From contig CM055895.1 in the NCBI GenBank assembly GCA_029582155.1, forward strand, positions 49,535,417-49,599,416: DNA of 64,000 bases. Direction: 5' to 3'. The translations under genes and the position numbers were made by a program. The notes under the pieces were generated by a model, which worked only from the letters and a program-made list of their open reading frames with translations, ran no database searches and was not told the origin of the DNA. Shown in pieces: positions 55,601 to 64,000 of this stretch (positions are counted from its first letter, which is position 1; every line of letters begins with the position of its first letter). Origin of the DNA: Panopea generosa (taxonomy: Eukaryota > Mollusca > Bivalvia > Adapedonta > Hiatellidae).

Positions 55601-58600
55601 GATAGTTGTATTTCAGTGTCAGATTTAATTTACAAAATGTAACAAATAATTGAATCAACTATTATTACTAAAAAATAAATTATGTATGTACTATGTATAC
55701 ATTGTTTGCAATACATACCAACATCTCTGATAAAATTTTGAGGTCTCTCTCCCGTGTCCACAAAGTGTTGACAGTAATCATTGTGCGGGTTGGCACTTTG
55801 TGTTCCCTGTGATAGTGAATATTAGTATCATGTCTACATGCAACAACATTATCATTAACAATCTACAATTTGATTCAACTGTCACTGAGTGATCAATGGC
55901 ATCATGCTATTGTGTATGTCTCACTTTCCTTTCACTGCTGAAGTCAGAAATTTGAACCAAGCTCTGTCCAAAAACATGATAAAGTTTGCCAGTTACTCGC
56001 ATATGGACTTTGGTCCTACTCAGATTTTTAAAATTTATTTATCCATTTAATACAATGTTTTCTTATTTTACAGAAACAGTATACCATGTTTTTTTAAAAA
56101 AATAAAATAACAAATTAAATGTAATTTCTGGTTTATCTTCTGTTCTATCCCCAAACAAATCATAGATGTAAACTTAGCTTCGCAAGTACCGATATTTAAC
56201 CCTTTACTTCATATAGATGCCTTTGGACACCTTTAATATAGACGCCTTTTGATACCTTATATAGAAGGCTTTTGAATTATTGGGTGAATTATGTTTATAT
56301 TAACTGACAGAGTGGAAAACAATCTGAACTCTTCCTGCACTGTTTTCAAAGGCCTTCTGTGATTGGTGCAGAAAAACTCATTTATGGAGTAAAGGGTTAA
56401 GCGAATTTTCCACTACAAATTTCCATTTTGTATACATCTTTTTCATTATTTCTTTTTTATTTAAATTTTAATCACATGATTGATTATATGGTTAGGACTG
56501 AATTTATTCAAATTTTACTTTTTATATCTAAATTTTCCTGGACGATTTTTTAACCAATATCAACTTCAAAAATGCACTTCAAACATTATCTTAAAAGTAT
56601 TTCAAAAAATTCAAATTGGCTTAAAACATTTATTTCCAATATAGCATCACTGCATAGTGTATATACCCATTGATCATGCACTGCCTAAAGGTTATCTATT
56701 TAAACTTGCCAAAATATTATATTGAAAAGGGATTTCCTATCTTGGGCTACATGCCTAGGTTAGCCTAAAATAGATTTCCCGCTTAAAATTGCAACATATT
56801 TTGTAATGTTTTAAATGAGTCATTTTGATTTCATTGTGAGCTGTTAATACAATAATTATATAATTTGTGTACCAATGGCAATGACAAAGGCAATAATGTG
56901 CTGTCTATTTTCAGAATAGGGATTTTGTTATAAGTTTTGTATTCCAATTTAAGTATTGATTATGTCATGTGGTTTTGGTGAATTTGACATACATGTACCA
57001 AACCATTAAATCAAATATTATAAAGATATTAACCTCCACGTACTTACAACTGAAATTTCATTTTGAAGAAATTACAAGTAAAAACCATGTTTGTAAAAAG
57101 AAAATGAAATGTATTGAAACATCATTAAAAAAAAAAAGAATTTGTTTTGAAAATATGAGAAAAATGCAAATTTTGACATATCTGTAGAATTTTTTCTACC
57201 CTACCAATGTTCCGATAATACTGATGGTTTGTCACAGACCATAAATGTGTAAAGTATGATGCAATTTTGACATTTACAAGAGTTATGCACCTTTCCAAAA
57301 GAAATAAACAAAATTGAGGGTCTGTATAAATATCGGAATAACTTATATATAATAATTGTTTTATATTATTTTGAAACCAAACAACCCTCGTATTATATTC
57401 TCAGAAATACAGATTAGTGAAAATTCATTAAAATCATTGTATATATATGTCCGTTTATTTTTAATGAAACAGTAAGAAATGAGTAACTGGTCAAAACTAA
57501 GTCGCCTTACCTTCAAGAATGCACTTGAATCTGTATAAACCTCATCTGTCTCAAATTCTTCTTCTTTTTTAGGCTGTGAAGGTAGTAAAACAGAAAAGTA
57601 ACAAATAAGTCAGGTAAAGTGACCATATTAAAATATAACCAGTCATCTCTAATAGCCACATCCTGTTAGCTCAGTCGGTAATGCATCCAACTATCAATCC
57701 TGGGGTCATAGGTTCAAATTTCCATCTTTTCACAGCCACTGTGATGATTGGTCATAAACTTTGTTTTATGGTCATGAGTCTTTCACGTCTGAATATATAA
57801 GGAAGTAGTCTTTTACCTCTGAATATGTAGGTAAGTAGTCTTTTACCTCTGAATATATAGGGAAGTAGTCTTCCACCTCTGAATATAAAGGGAAGTAGTC
57901 TTCCACCTTTGAATATGTAGGGAAGAAGTCTTCCACCTCTGACTATGTAGGGAAATGGTCTTCCACTTCTGAATATGTAGGAAAGTAGTTTTCCACCTCT
58001 GATAAATTATGTAGGGAAATGGTCTTCAACTTCCAAATATGTGGGGAAGTAGTCTTCTACCTCTGAAAAATTATGTAGGGAAATGGTCTTCTACCTCTGA
58101 CAAATTATGTAGGGAAATGGTCTTCTACCTCTGGCAAATTATGTAGGGAAGTAGTCTTCCTCCTCTGACAAATTATGTAGGGAAATGGTCTTCCACTTCT
58201 GAATAAGTAGGGAAGTAGTCTTCCACCTCTGACAAATTATGAAGGGAAATGGTCTTCCACTTCTCAATATGAAGGGAAGTAGTCTTCCACCTCTGACAAA
58301 TTATGTAGGAAAATGGTCTTCTACCTCTGACAAATTATGTAGGGAGATGGTCTTCCATATCCGAATATGTAGGGAGGAAGTCTTCTACCTCTGACAAATT
58401 ATGTAGGGAAATGGTCTTCCACCTCTCAAAATGTAGGGAAGTAGTCTTCCACCTCTGACAAATTAAGTAGGGAAATGGTCTTCAACTTCCAAATATGTGG
58501 GGAAGTAGTCTTCTACCTCTGAAAAATCATGTAGGGAAATGGTCTTCCACCTCTCAATATGTAGGGAAGTAGTCTTCCTCCTCTGACAAATTATGTAGGG

Positions 58601-61600
58601 AAATGGTTTTCCACTTCCAATATGTAGGAAAGAAGTCTTCTACCTCTGACAAATTATGTAGGAAAATGGTCTTCTACCTCTGACAAATTATGTAGGGAGA
58701 TGGTCTTCCACATCCGAATATGTAGGGAGGAAGTCTTCTACCTCTGACAAATTATGTAGGGAAATGGTCTTCCACCTCTCAAAATGTAGGGAAGAAGTCT
58801 TCCACCTCTGACAAATTAAGTAGGGAAATGGTCTTCAACTTCCAAATATGTGGGGAAGTAGTCTTCTACCTCTGAAAAATCATGTAGGGAAATGGTCTTC
58901 CACCTCTCAATATGTAGGGAAGTAGTCTTCCTCCTCTGACAAATTATGTAGGGAAATGGTTTTCCACTTCCAAATATGTAGGAAAGAAGTCTTCTACCTC
59001 TGACAAATTATGTAGGAAAATGGTCTTCCACCTCTGAATACATAGGGAAGTTTTTTTTCCACCTCCGAATATGTAGGGAAGTAGTCTTCTACCTCTGACA
59101 AATTATATAGGGAAATGGTCTTCCACCTCTGAATATGTAGGGAAATAGTCTTCCGCCTCAGAATATGTAGGGAAGTAGTCTTCTACCTCTGACAAATTAT
59201 GTAGGGAAATGGTCTCCCACCTCTCAATATGTAGGGAAGTAGTCTTCCACTTCTGACAAATTATGTAGGGAAATGGTCTTCCACTTCTGAATATGTAGGG
59301 AAGTAGTCTTCTACCTCTGACAAATTATGTAGGGAAATGGTCTTCCACTTCCGAATATGTAGGGAAGTAGTCTTCTACCTCTGACAAATTATGTAGGAAA
59401 ATGGTCTTCCACCTCTGAATATGTAGGGAAGTAGTCTTCCACCTCCAAATATGTAGGGAAGTAGTCTTCTACCTCTGACAAATTATGTAGGGAAATGGTC
59501 TTCCACTTCTGAATATGTAGGGAAGTAGTCTTCTACCTCTGACAAATTATGTAGGGAAATGGTCTTCCACTTCCGAATATGTAGGGAAGTAGTCTTCTAC
59601 CTCTGACAAATTATGTAGGAAAATGGTCTTCCACCTCTGAATATGTAGGGAAGTAGTCTTCCACCTCCAAATATGTAGGGAAGTAGTCTTCTACCTCTGA
59701 CAAATTATGTAGGGAAATGGTCTTCCACTTCTGAATATGTAGGGAAGTTGTCTTCCGCCTCAGAATATGTAGGGAAGTAGTCTTCTACCTCTGACAAATT
59801 ATGTAGGGAAATGGTCTTCCACTTCCGAATATGTAGGGAAGTAGTCTTCTACCTCTGACAAATTATGTAGGAAAATAGTCTTCCACCTCCAAATATGTAG
59901 GGAAGTAGTCTTCTACCTCTGACAAATTATGTAGGGAAATGGTCTTCCACTTCCGAATATGTAGGGAAGTAGTCTTCTACCTCTGACAAATTATTTAGTG
60001 AAATGGTCTTCCACTTCCAGATATGTAAGGAAGTAGTCAATATCATGAGATAAGGAGGTCTAGTATTATTTATCCATAACACATATCTACTGTAAAACTC
60101 AAAATTAGCTCTTTTGTACTAGAAAATTGAACATTTTACTTCTCCAGTCTTGATTATTGATGGTGGTTGATGGTTGTATTTAGCATTTACCAAAGTCACT
60201 TGCTGCGCTGCATATAACATACCTCTGCAGAAACCTGTCTTTCTACTCCATCTTTGTTCTTCTCTTCTTCCTTTTTTGCTCTCTTCTTCGCAGTGTCTGA
60301 ACTGGAACTGAAAAATAAGCACAAATAAAATATAATACATTGATATGCAAGTGTTAAGTTTTTCTAAATGATGTAAATCATGAGGTATATGCAGGTAAAT
60401 GAGCGGAAAGCACTGCTACAAACTAGTAAGAGATGATGCGTCAAAGTAAAACACAATATATGGCTGATATGTCAAAGCTCAAAACAATAGGGAGCTGATG
60501 TGCCAAAGAAAAGGGCATTATAAAGATGATAACTATGTCAAAGCAAAAATCTATATAACAGGAAAGGTCATATGTTGCAGTAAAAAGCTACTGTATATAG
60601 TGATGGTATATTATGTCAATGTAGAATACCACATAGAACTTCAATTTGGGTTCTACTATTGCCACAGGTGACGTTATCAGTGTTTACATTGTCCTTTTTT
60701 CCTGACCCCATGAAGAAACATTTGCTCCCACACCCGCCCACACATTTTTTTTATCCTTGATTATTTTTTATATATATGTTTTATATGAATATACATAATT
60801 ATACATATGGTAATTTTCTTTTAAGTTCAATGTAAGTGTCAGTTGCATGCTTCATTGTTTGTTATTCATTATAGAAAAATGTCAAGAAAATATATACACT
60901 GTATTGCTTTATATTATTTCTCACCTTACATTCCATATACCACATGCCAATATATACATTTATACAATTGATTGATTGATTGATTGATTGAATATATAGC
61001 ATCATTTTTATGCCATCGAGGGCTAACAGACGATCAGTTAACCTAACCACTGTTTCCTTGGATTAACCAGTACTCGAGCACACATTTATACAATACATTG
61101 TATATTTATATTATATGAGAGAGATAATAATACACCTAAACGATAATGAACTCTTTAACAAATATTTTTAAAAACCTGAGCACTTTCGGAATATATCATT
61201 CCTTCTTCAGGTCATGACAATGAAAAAGAGCAATATTAAATGATTATGTTTAAAATGTCAAATAACGCTTACGATGATACAAACACTGAAGTGTGATAAA
61301 ATCACAATAAAAAATCAATTGAATTGTGAAAACCTTCACAAAATAAACATGTGTGAATTATATCAAGAAGAGATCTTATCTAATTAACCAAATAGAAATT
61401 AACTACCAATCACAAAATATGGAGATATTTCACAAATAAATATGTTCAACTATTGGCCAAAATGCTTAAAGCCACATTAAACTTCCAAAATGCACAATTT
61501 ATGATAATAACAAAAATCATTGTAATTAAATGTGTTTATAGTATTGCTAAAACCATTCTTGTAGACCCTATTAGTGAATGTTTTTAAAAATGTGAGAAAA

Positions 61601-63922
61601 TAAATAACTTCGAACGAAATGTGTATTTCTTAGTCAAGCGGACCAAACTTTTAACTTTTGTTTACATTTTTGTAATTCCGTAATGGCTCGGTTGCTTTCC
61701 GACTGTACCTCCGCCAGTGTTCGCAAGTACACAAATGAATACTGCAGTGGTAGTGTGAGGACTAAGACCGTTAGATACAGGGTTCATTACCAAGATTAGA
61801 AGTTATGGCTTCACTAATAGTATGTATCATTATTGGGGTTTCTTTTTTTTTAAAATATATTGATGTCTGCAATAAAACTGTATCGAACGTAGTAAAAATT
61901 ATTTTATTTATACACGCTGATAAACATCGAGTACGGAATACTAGTTTGGTCTAGTAACTCTTGCTCAGGATCCTCCCTTGCATATACGCGTTATAAATAC
62001 TATTGCATATGCTATTACATCACAAATCACTTTATCGCAGTCAATATTGAGAGTTTATCAAGGGTAATTTGTTTAGTACAGTAATCAAAAAAGTAATTTT
62101 ACTTTTAATTTTATATGGACGTTTCGCCGCTTACGTGCATTAAATTAGCTTGTGGGTTGCAGTTCATTAATACATAATACATTGAGGGGAATAAAGGGGA
62201 TGTTTTTAAAAACTATCTAATCATAAGCAATTATTTGATTTTAACCACATCCCCTACAGTTCCCCATACTATGTTTCTCTCTGAAGTGAACTGATCATAA
62301 ATTACCGACCGGCGCATTTCCGAACAAGCTTCGCAACTCCCTGTTTTCTGCTGAAGGCTAATAATGTGCTTTATATTTATTTTTTCGTTTGTAAAGTCTC
62401 TCAGTAATCAAATAAACATGTATTCTATCATCTTGAATAGTAAAACTGACTTAAATTAAAACACAAAATGACCATTTGGAAGTTTAAAGAGCCTTTAATT
62501 ATGTTGTAAGTAGAAAATAATCAAATGCAGTCAGGCTTGTATCATCCATTTAACATTTTAAATAAATTTTAGGCCAATATGTTAATAATGCTTGCTTACT
62601 CCCTTCCGTTCCTAGTTTTTATTTAACTGGGTAGGTAGATGGGCAACATTTATTTTTCACTCTACTTCCAATATTTTAACTCGCAGATCTTCATTAAAGA
62701 CAAAACACAAGCAAACACTGTAACATCTCAGCAATTAAAACAATGTTTACATCACGTATCACGATACAACATGAAAACAACCTGATTACAGTCTAACCCA
62801 AATGAAGATGTACATTATGTAACATCTCATGAAATTACGCAATGTCAAATAGCAGTCAGCATCATGGTGACCTTATGTCCGGCACACAGATAAGCTCTAA
62901 TGTTCAACTTTCATTGATATTTTTATTGTTTCAATCGCGAGATGCAATGTTTAACTTTATTTTATCTCCGATGAAGATACTTGTGGTCAAAATATTGGAA
63001 AAAATAGAGTAAATTTATCTACAAACAGTGAAACTTTGATAACTCTAGAACCAAAAATTCATATCGTCCCATTGGTGCAATAAGTTACCAACTATTTATG
63101 AAATAAGAAGGCACTTGGCACCTTTTGCATCAATAGAGCGATATTATGACATCTCCAGGAAACTAAATAATTCTGTGCATATTTTCTGTAAACATTACTT
63201 ACATGTTATATATTTCATATAAACACTACTTACACGTTACATATTTTATATAAACATTACTTACACATTACATATTTCATATAAACACTACTTACACATT
63301 ACATATTTTATATAAATATTACTTACACGTTACATATTTCCTATAAACATTACTTACATGTTACATATTTCCCATAAACATTACTTACATGTTACATATT
63401 TCCCATAAACATTACTTACATGTTACATATTTGATATAAACAATTCTGACACATTACATATTTCATATAAACGTTACTTACATGTTACATATTTCATATA
63501 AACATTACTAACACGTCACATATTTCATATAAACATTGCTTACACATTACATATTTCATGTAAACATTACTTACACATTACATATTTCATATGCCTGGAT
63601 AAAATAAAAACAAAATACTGTCTCCAAAATTTGAAGGAAAAAAAAGGAGTACAGCATTTGGTAGACAACTATTTAAATCAATAGGAAGGGATTATAGAAA
63701 GCAAACATTTCACATTCTTTCAATATTGGCCTTAACAGGAAAGTTTGCTTCAATGATATAGAAGTTAAATAAAAAAAGAGTTAAAAACTTTTTTTTAATT
63801 TAGCCTTACTCAAGTACAAGATTAATGACTTACGCTGAAGACTTGGCAGCTTTCGAGTCTTGTTTTATCTCCTCCTTACTTTTGAGTACCGTCTTTAGTC
63901 CGTCAGGACTACCAACCCCAAA
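43615..63922 (-). CDS. METTL14: N6-adenosine-methyltransferase non-catalytic subunit METTL14, N-terminal exon beyond window
   Basis: Exons in transcript order: 63922-63834, 60307-60223, 57573-57511, 55806-55719, 51814-51724, 50792-50654, 48322-48230, 45621-45505, 44154-43615. All junctions are GT-AG with consistent phases; 434 residues are present against about 456 in vertebrates, so only the first exon is missing. METTL14 is the RNA-binding, catalytically inactive partner of METTL3 in the nuclear m6A writer. Diagnostic text: [20 protein letters not shown] (acidic/basic linker), [108 protein letters not shown] and [20 protein letters not shown] (MT-A70 fold). EPPL (50711-50722) replaces the catalytic DPPW-type box, as expected. 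The protein ends in an RGG-rich tail ([27 protein letters not shown]) that binds RNA in other METTL14 proteins. Confidence 0.97.
44555..44625 (+). repeat. G4T6-like tract, quadruplex-prone
   Basis: Alternating runs such as ttttggggttttttgggggt and ggggttttttggggttttttt give at least five G-runs of 3-5 separated by T-runs, ending in poly-T. It lies in the last METTL14 intron; the transcript strand carries the C/A complement. Confidence 0.85.
45295..45450 (-). mobile_element. Degraded tRNA-Leu-like SINE copy
   Basis: aagacattagaatgaatccg, ttcttccaatagtcactggc, aaacttctttacatgaattc and gctcgtctcaaacttgcatc align with the 41225-41425 copy. It ends about 55 bp from METTL14 exon 45621-45505, on its 3' side. 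Confidence 0.6.
45681..47430 (-). pseudogene. 5'-truncated non-LTR retrotransposon ORF2 with internal deletion
   Basis: Minus strand, in order: [20 protein letters not shown] (linker, near 47390), [19 protein letters not shown] and [15 protein letters not shown] (to about 46940), then directly [20 protein letters not shown] and [20 protein letters not shown] (RT blocks, about 46730-46890), FADDVA (about 46444-46460), and [20 protein letters not shown] through [11 protein letters not shown] (46350-45700). The segment that should hold SGPDG..NYRGI between GIDPKK and ITESQ is missing. It lies in the METTL14 intron between 48230 and 45621, in the same strand as the gene, with frameshifts. The clade was not assigned. 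Confidence 0.85.
47390..47805 (+). repeat. Molluscan 'ccttgacctttgacc' tandem repeat
   Basis: Two to three imperfect units of about 190-200 bp, each starting ccttgacctttga or ccttgacctctga. They run through gttgatcatttgtagcaagt, atcaacaaaatccatctacg and acaaagttacaggccggaca and end ggacagacggacactgcgat. I recognise this word order from bivalve and gastropod genomes. It abuts and cuts off the LINE at 47430. Confidence 0.75.
47633..47645 (-). promoter_or_regulatory. Perfect DR1 nuclear-receptor element inside the repeat
   Basis: The minus strand reads AGGTCAAAGGTCA, the DR1 consensus bound by HNF4- and RXR-type receptors, followed by another AGGTC half-site. The motif is seen; any activity is inference. 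Confidence 0.45.
49080..49950. repeat. Diverged tandem duplication of about 430-470 bp
   Basis: Ordered shared words in both halves: aatgtttgattc (49179, 49613), gtatttccaaatgaatacca / gtatttccaaataaatataa, attttataaaagtaaacaca / attttataaaaggaaacata, aagtggggattt (49425, 49893), aaataagatgctgataaa / aaataagatgctgagaaa. Intronic to METTL14, non-coding. Confidence 0.7.
51335..51582 (-). mobile_element. TTAA-bounded MITE (piggyBac-like), copy B
   Basis: Ends TTAACTCTTTACTCCATATG and TCCATATGAAGTAAAGGGTTAA are inverted and TTAA-bounded. The interior shares actgttttcaaaagccttct and atattagaggtg with copy A. A 24-bp internal word (gaacctgttctgattgct) is doubled near 51460-51490. Confidence 0.75.
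53160..53450 (+). mobile_element. tRNA-derived SINE of the ATTG-tailed family
   Basis: Head gcccgattagctcagtcagt and cgagtttgaatccccacccg, body ctgtgatgattgacatacaa, and end tcgatggcaaaaaatgatgc then ttaatattcagtcaac. Plus-strand orientation, older than the 33250 copy. Nested in the 52222-55178 element. Confidence 0.82.
54577..54888 (-). pseudogene. P2X7 ballast-domain-like ORF, broken
   Basis: One frame from ATG 54888: [11 protein letters not shown], stop, [17 protein letters not shown], stop, then [40 protein letters not shown] and ITEIIQQC, ending at 54577. The arrangement 'FEPE-x-ELxExE' followed by (W/F)CxCGxC..E-x2-CC matches the cysteine-rich cytosolic 'ballast' domain of P2X7 and its free-standing invertebrate relatives. 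Two in-frame stops, and Phe where Trp is usual, indicate decay. It lies within a TTAA inverted-repeat element, so it is probably cargo of the mobile element and not a receptor gene. Confidence 0.55.
55890..56030 (+). mobile_element. Degraded tRNA-Leu-like SINE copy
   Basis: aatttgaaccaagctctgtc, gataaagtttgccagttact and tttggtcctactcagatt follow the order of 11373-11616. Confidence 0.5.
56196..56400 (+). mobile_element. TTAA-bounded MITE (piggyBac-like), copy C
   Basis: Ends TTAACCCTTTACTTCATA and TTTATGGAGTAAAGGGTTAA form good inverted repeats at TTAA. The best preserved of the three copies, 205 bp. The interior shares ttattgggtgaattatgttt and actgttttcaaaggccttct with A and B. Confidence 0.82.
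56545..57000 (+). repeat. Diverged copy of the 32729-33204 element
   Basis: Shares gaaaagggatttcctatctt, gggctacatgcctaggttag, tttcccgcttaaaattgcaa and aaatgagtcattttgatttc in order with 32880-32990. The ends are not clearly preserved. Confidence 0.7.
57655..57785 (+). mobile_element. tRNA-derived SINE head at the edge of a satellite
   Basis: cctgttagctcagtcggtaa (A box), gggtcataggttcaaatttc (B box) and ctgtgatgattggtcataaa, then ttatggtcatgagtctttca. The body then runs without a break into the satellite unit (cgtctgaatatataaggaag then tagtc). Confidence 0.8.
57780..60045 (-). repeat. SINE-born satellite, about 2.3 kb, 64-bp dimer
   Basis: Some 70 subunits of 29-35 bp of two kinds, 'ctgaatatgtagggaagtag tcttctacct' and 'ctgacaaattatgtagggaa atggtcttcca'. 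In most of the array they alternate as a 64-bp higher-order dimer. The first four or five subunits (57780-57920) are the simple kind and grade out of the SINE body. Blocks of several hundred bases recur (58290-58600 against 58640-58960; 59280-59480 against 59480-59690). It lies in the METTL14 intron between 60223 and 57573. Confidence 0.93.
60969..61081 (-). mobile_element. 5'-truncated ATTG-tailed SINE with 13-bp duplication
   Basis: Only the 3' third of the SINE is present (tail at 60969, ending at ggattaaccagtactcgagc then ac). ACATTTATACAAT flanks it at 60956-60968 and 61082-61094. The truncation is therefore original, as made by incomplete target-primed reverse transcription. Confidence 0.88.
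61095..63183. other. METTL14 intron sequence, nothing recognised
   Basis: AT-rich intronic DNA between exons 63922-63834 and 60307-60223, without a convincing gene or repeat. Confidence 0.5.
63184..63592 (-). repeat. 31-bp minisatellite carrying sense GTAAGTAA
   Basis: About 13 copies of a 31-bp unit (plus strand ataaacattacttacacgtt then acatatttcat). On the METTL14 sense strand nearly every unit contains GTAAGTAATG, a perfect 5' splice-site core. The array lies about 240 bp downstream (in the transcript) of exon 63922-63834, whose own donor is GTAAGTCATT. Confidence 0.92.
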
Positions 63923-64000
63923 CTATTTAAAACACATTATAAAGATATTAACTTATACAAGCTGCTTGAAATAAAATACTTCAGTAAAATGCCTCAGGTG

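Noticed and set aside
57780-60045. Regularly spaced repeats resembling a CRISPR array
   Set aside because: There are no unique spacers; subunits are all related and form a 64-bp dimer inside an animal intron. It is a satellite.

Overview
This is an AT-rich animal genomic window with long introns, GT-AG splicing and dense interspersed repeats. tRNA-headed SINEs with an ATTG tail, 'TTTTAGCT'-type repeats, the 'gggccataactctg' repeat and 'ccttgacctttgacc' arrays point to a mollusc, probably a bivalve. That assignment is inference from repeat flavour and was not tested by a database search. A run of exactly 500 N (22334-22833) marks a scaffold join.

Three conserved protein-coding genes can be reconstructed exon by exon. 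(1) A complete UNC93A-like membrane protein lies on the minus strand: 7 coding exons between 17153 and 8958, 474 codons plus stop, every splice phase compatible. (2) UQCRC2, core protein 2 of respiratory complex III, lies on the plus strand: 13 coding exons from 24154 to 40327. Only the 5' exon with the ATG is missing; it may be in the gap or be unrecognised. (3) METTL14, the RNA-binding partner in the m6A methyltransferase, lies on the minus strand: 9 coding exons from 63922 down to 43615. Its N-terminal exon is beyond the right edge. UNC93A-like and UQCRC2 are head to head; UQCRC2 and METTL14 are tail to tail. They share no pathway, so this is ordinary gene neighbourhood.

The left flank (1-8.1 kb) is a graveyard of mobile elements: a 26-bp minisatellite, a mariner relic, a Gypsy gag relic, a LINE whose two halves sit in opposite orientation (a 5' inversion), a decayed spliced Crypton/DUF3504-type recombinase gene, and a LINE 3' end. 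Introns and intergenic DNA hold several SINE insertions with clear target-site duplications, four or more kinds of TTAA-bounded inverted-repeat element, a 1.45-kb element with a 5-bp duplication, and a 2.96-kb TTAA element carrying a broken ORF with a P2X7 'ballast'-like cysteine motif.

The most unusual signal is that splice junctions have become minisatellites. In the UNC93A-like gene the exon 1 donor junction is amplified about 18 times (40-bp unit). In UQCRC2 the acceptor junction of the exon starting at 34939 is amplified about 27 times (34-bp unit). A third array in METTL14 carries about a dozen sense-strand GTAAGTAA sites near an exon. One extra UNC93A-like donor, 108 nt downstream, would give an exactly in-frame 36-residue insertion.
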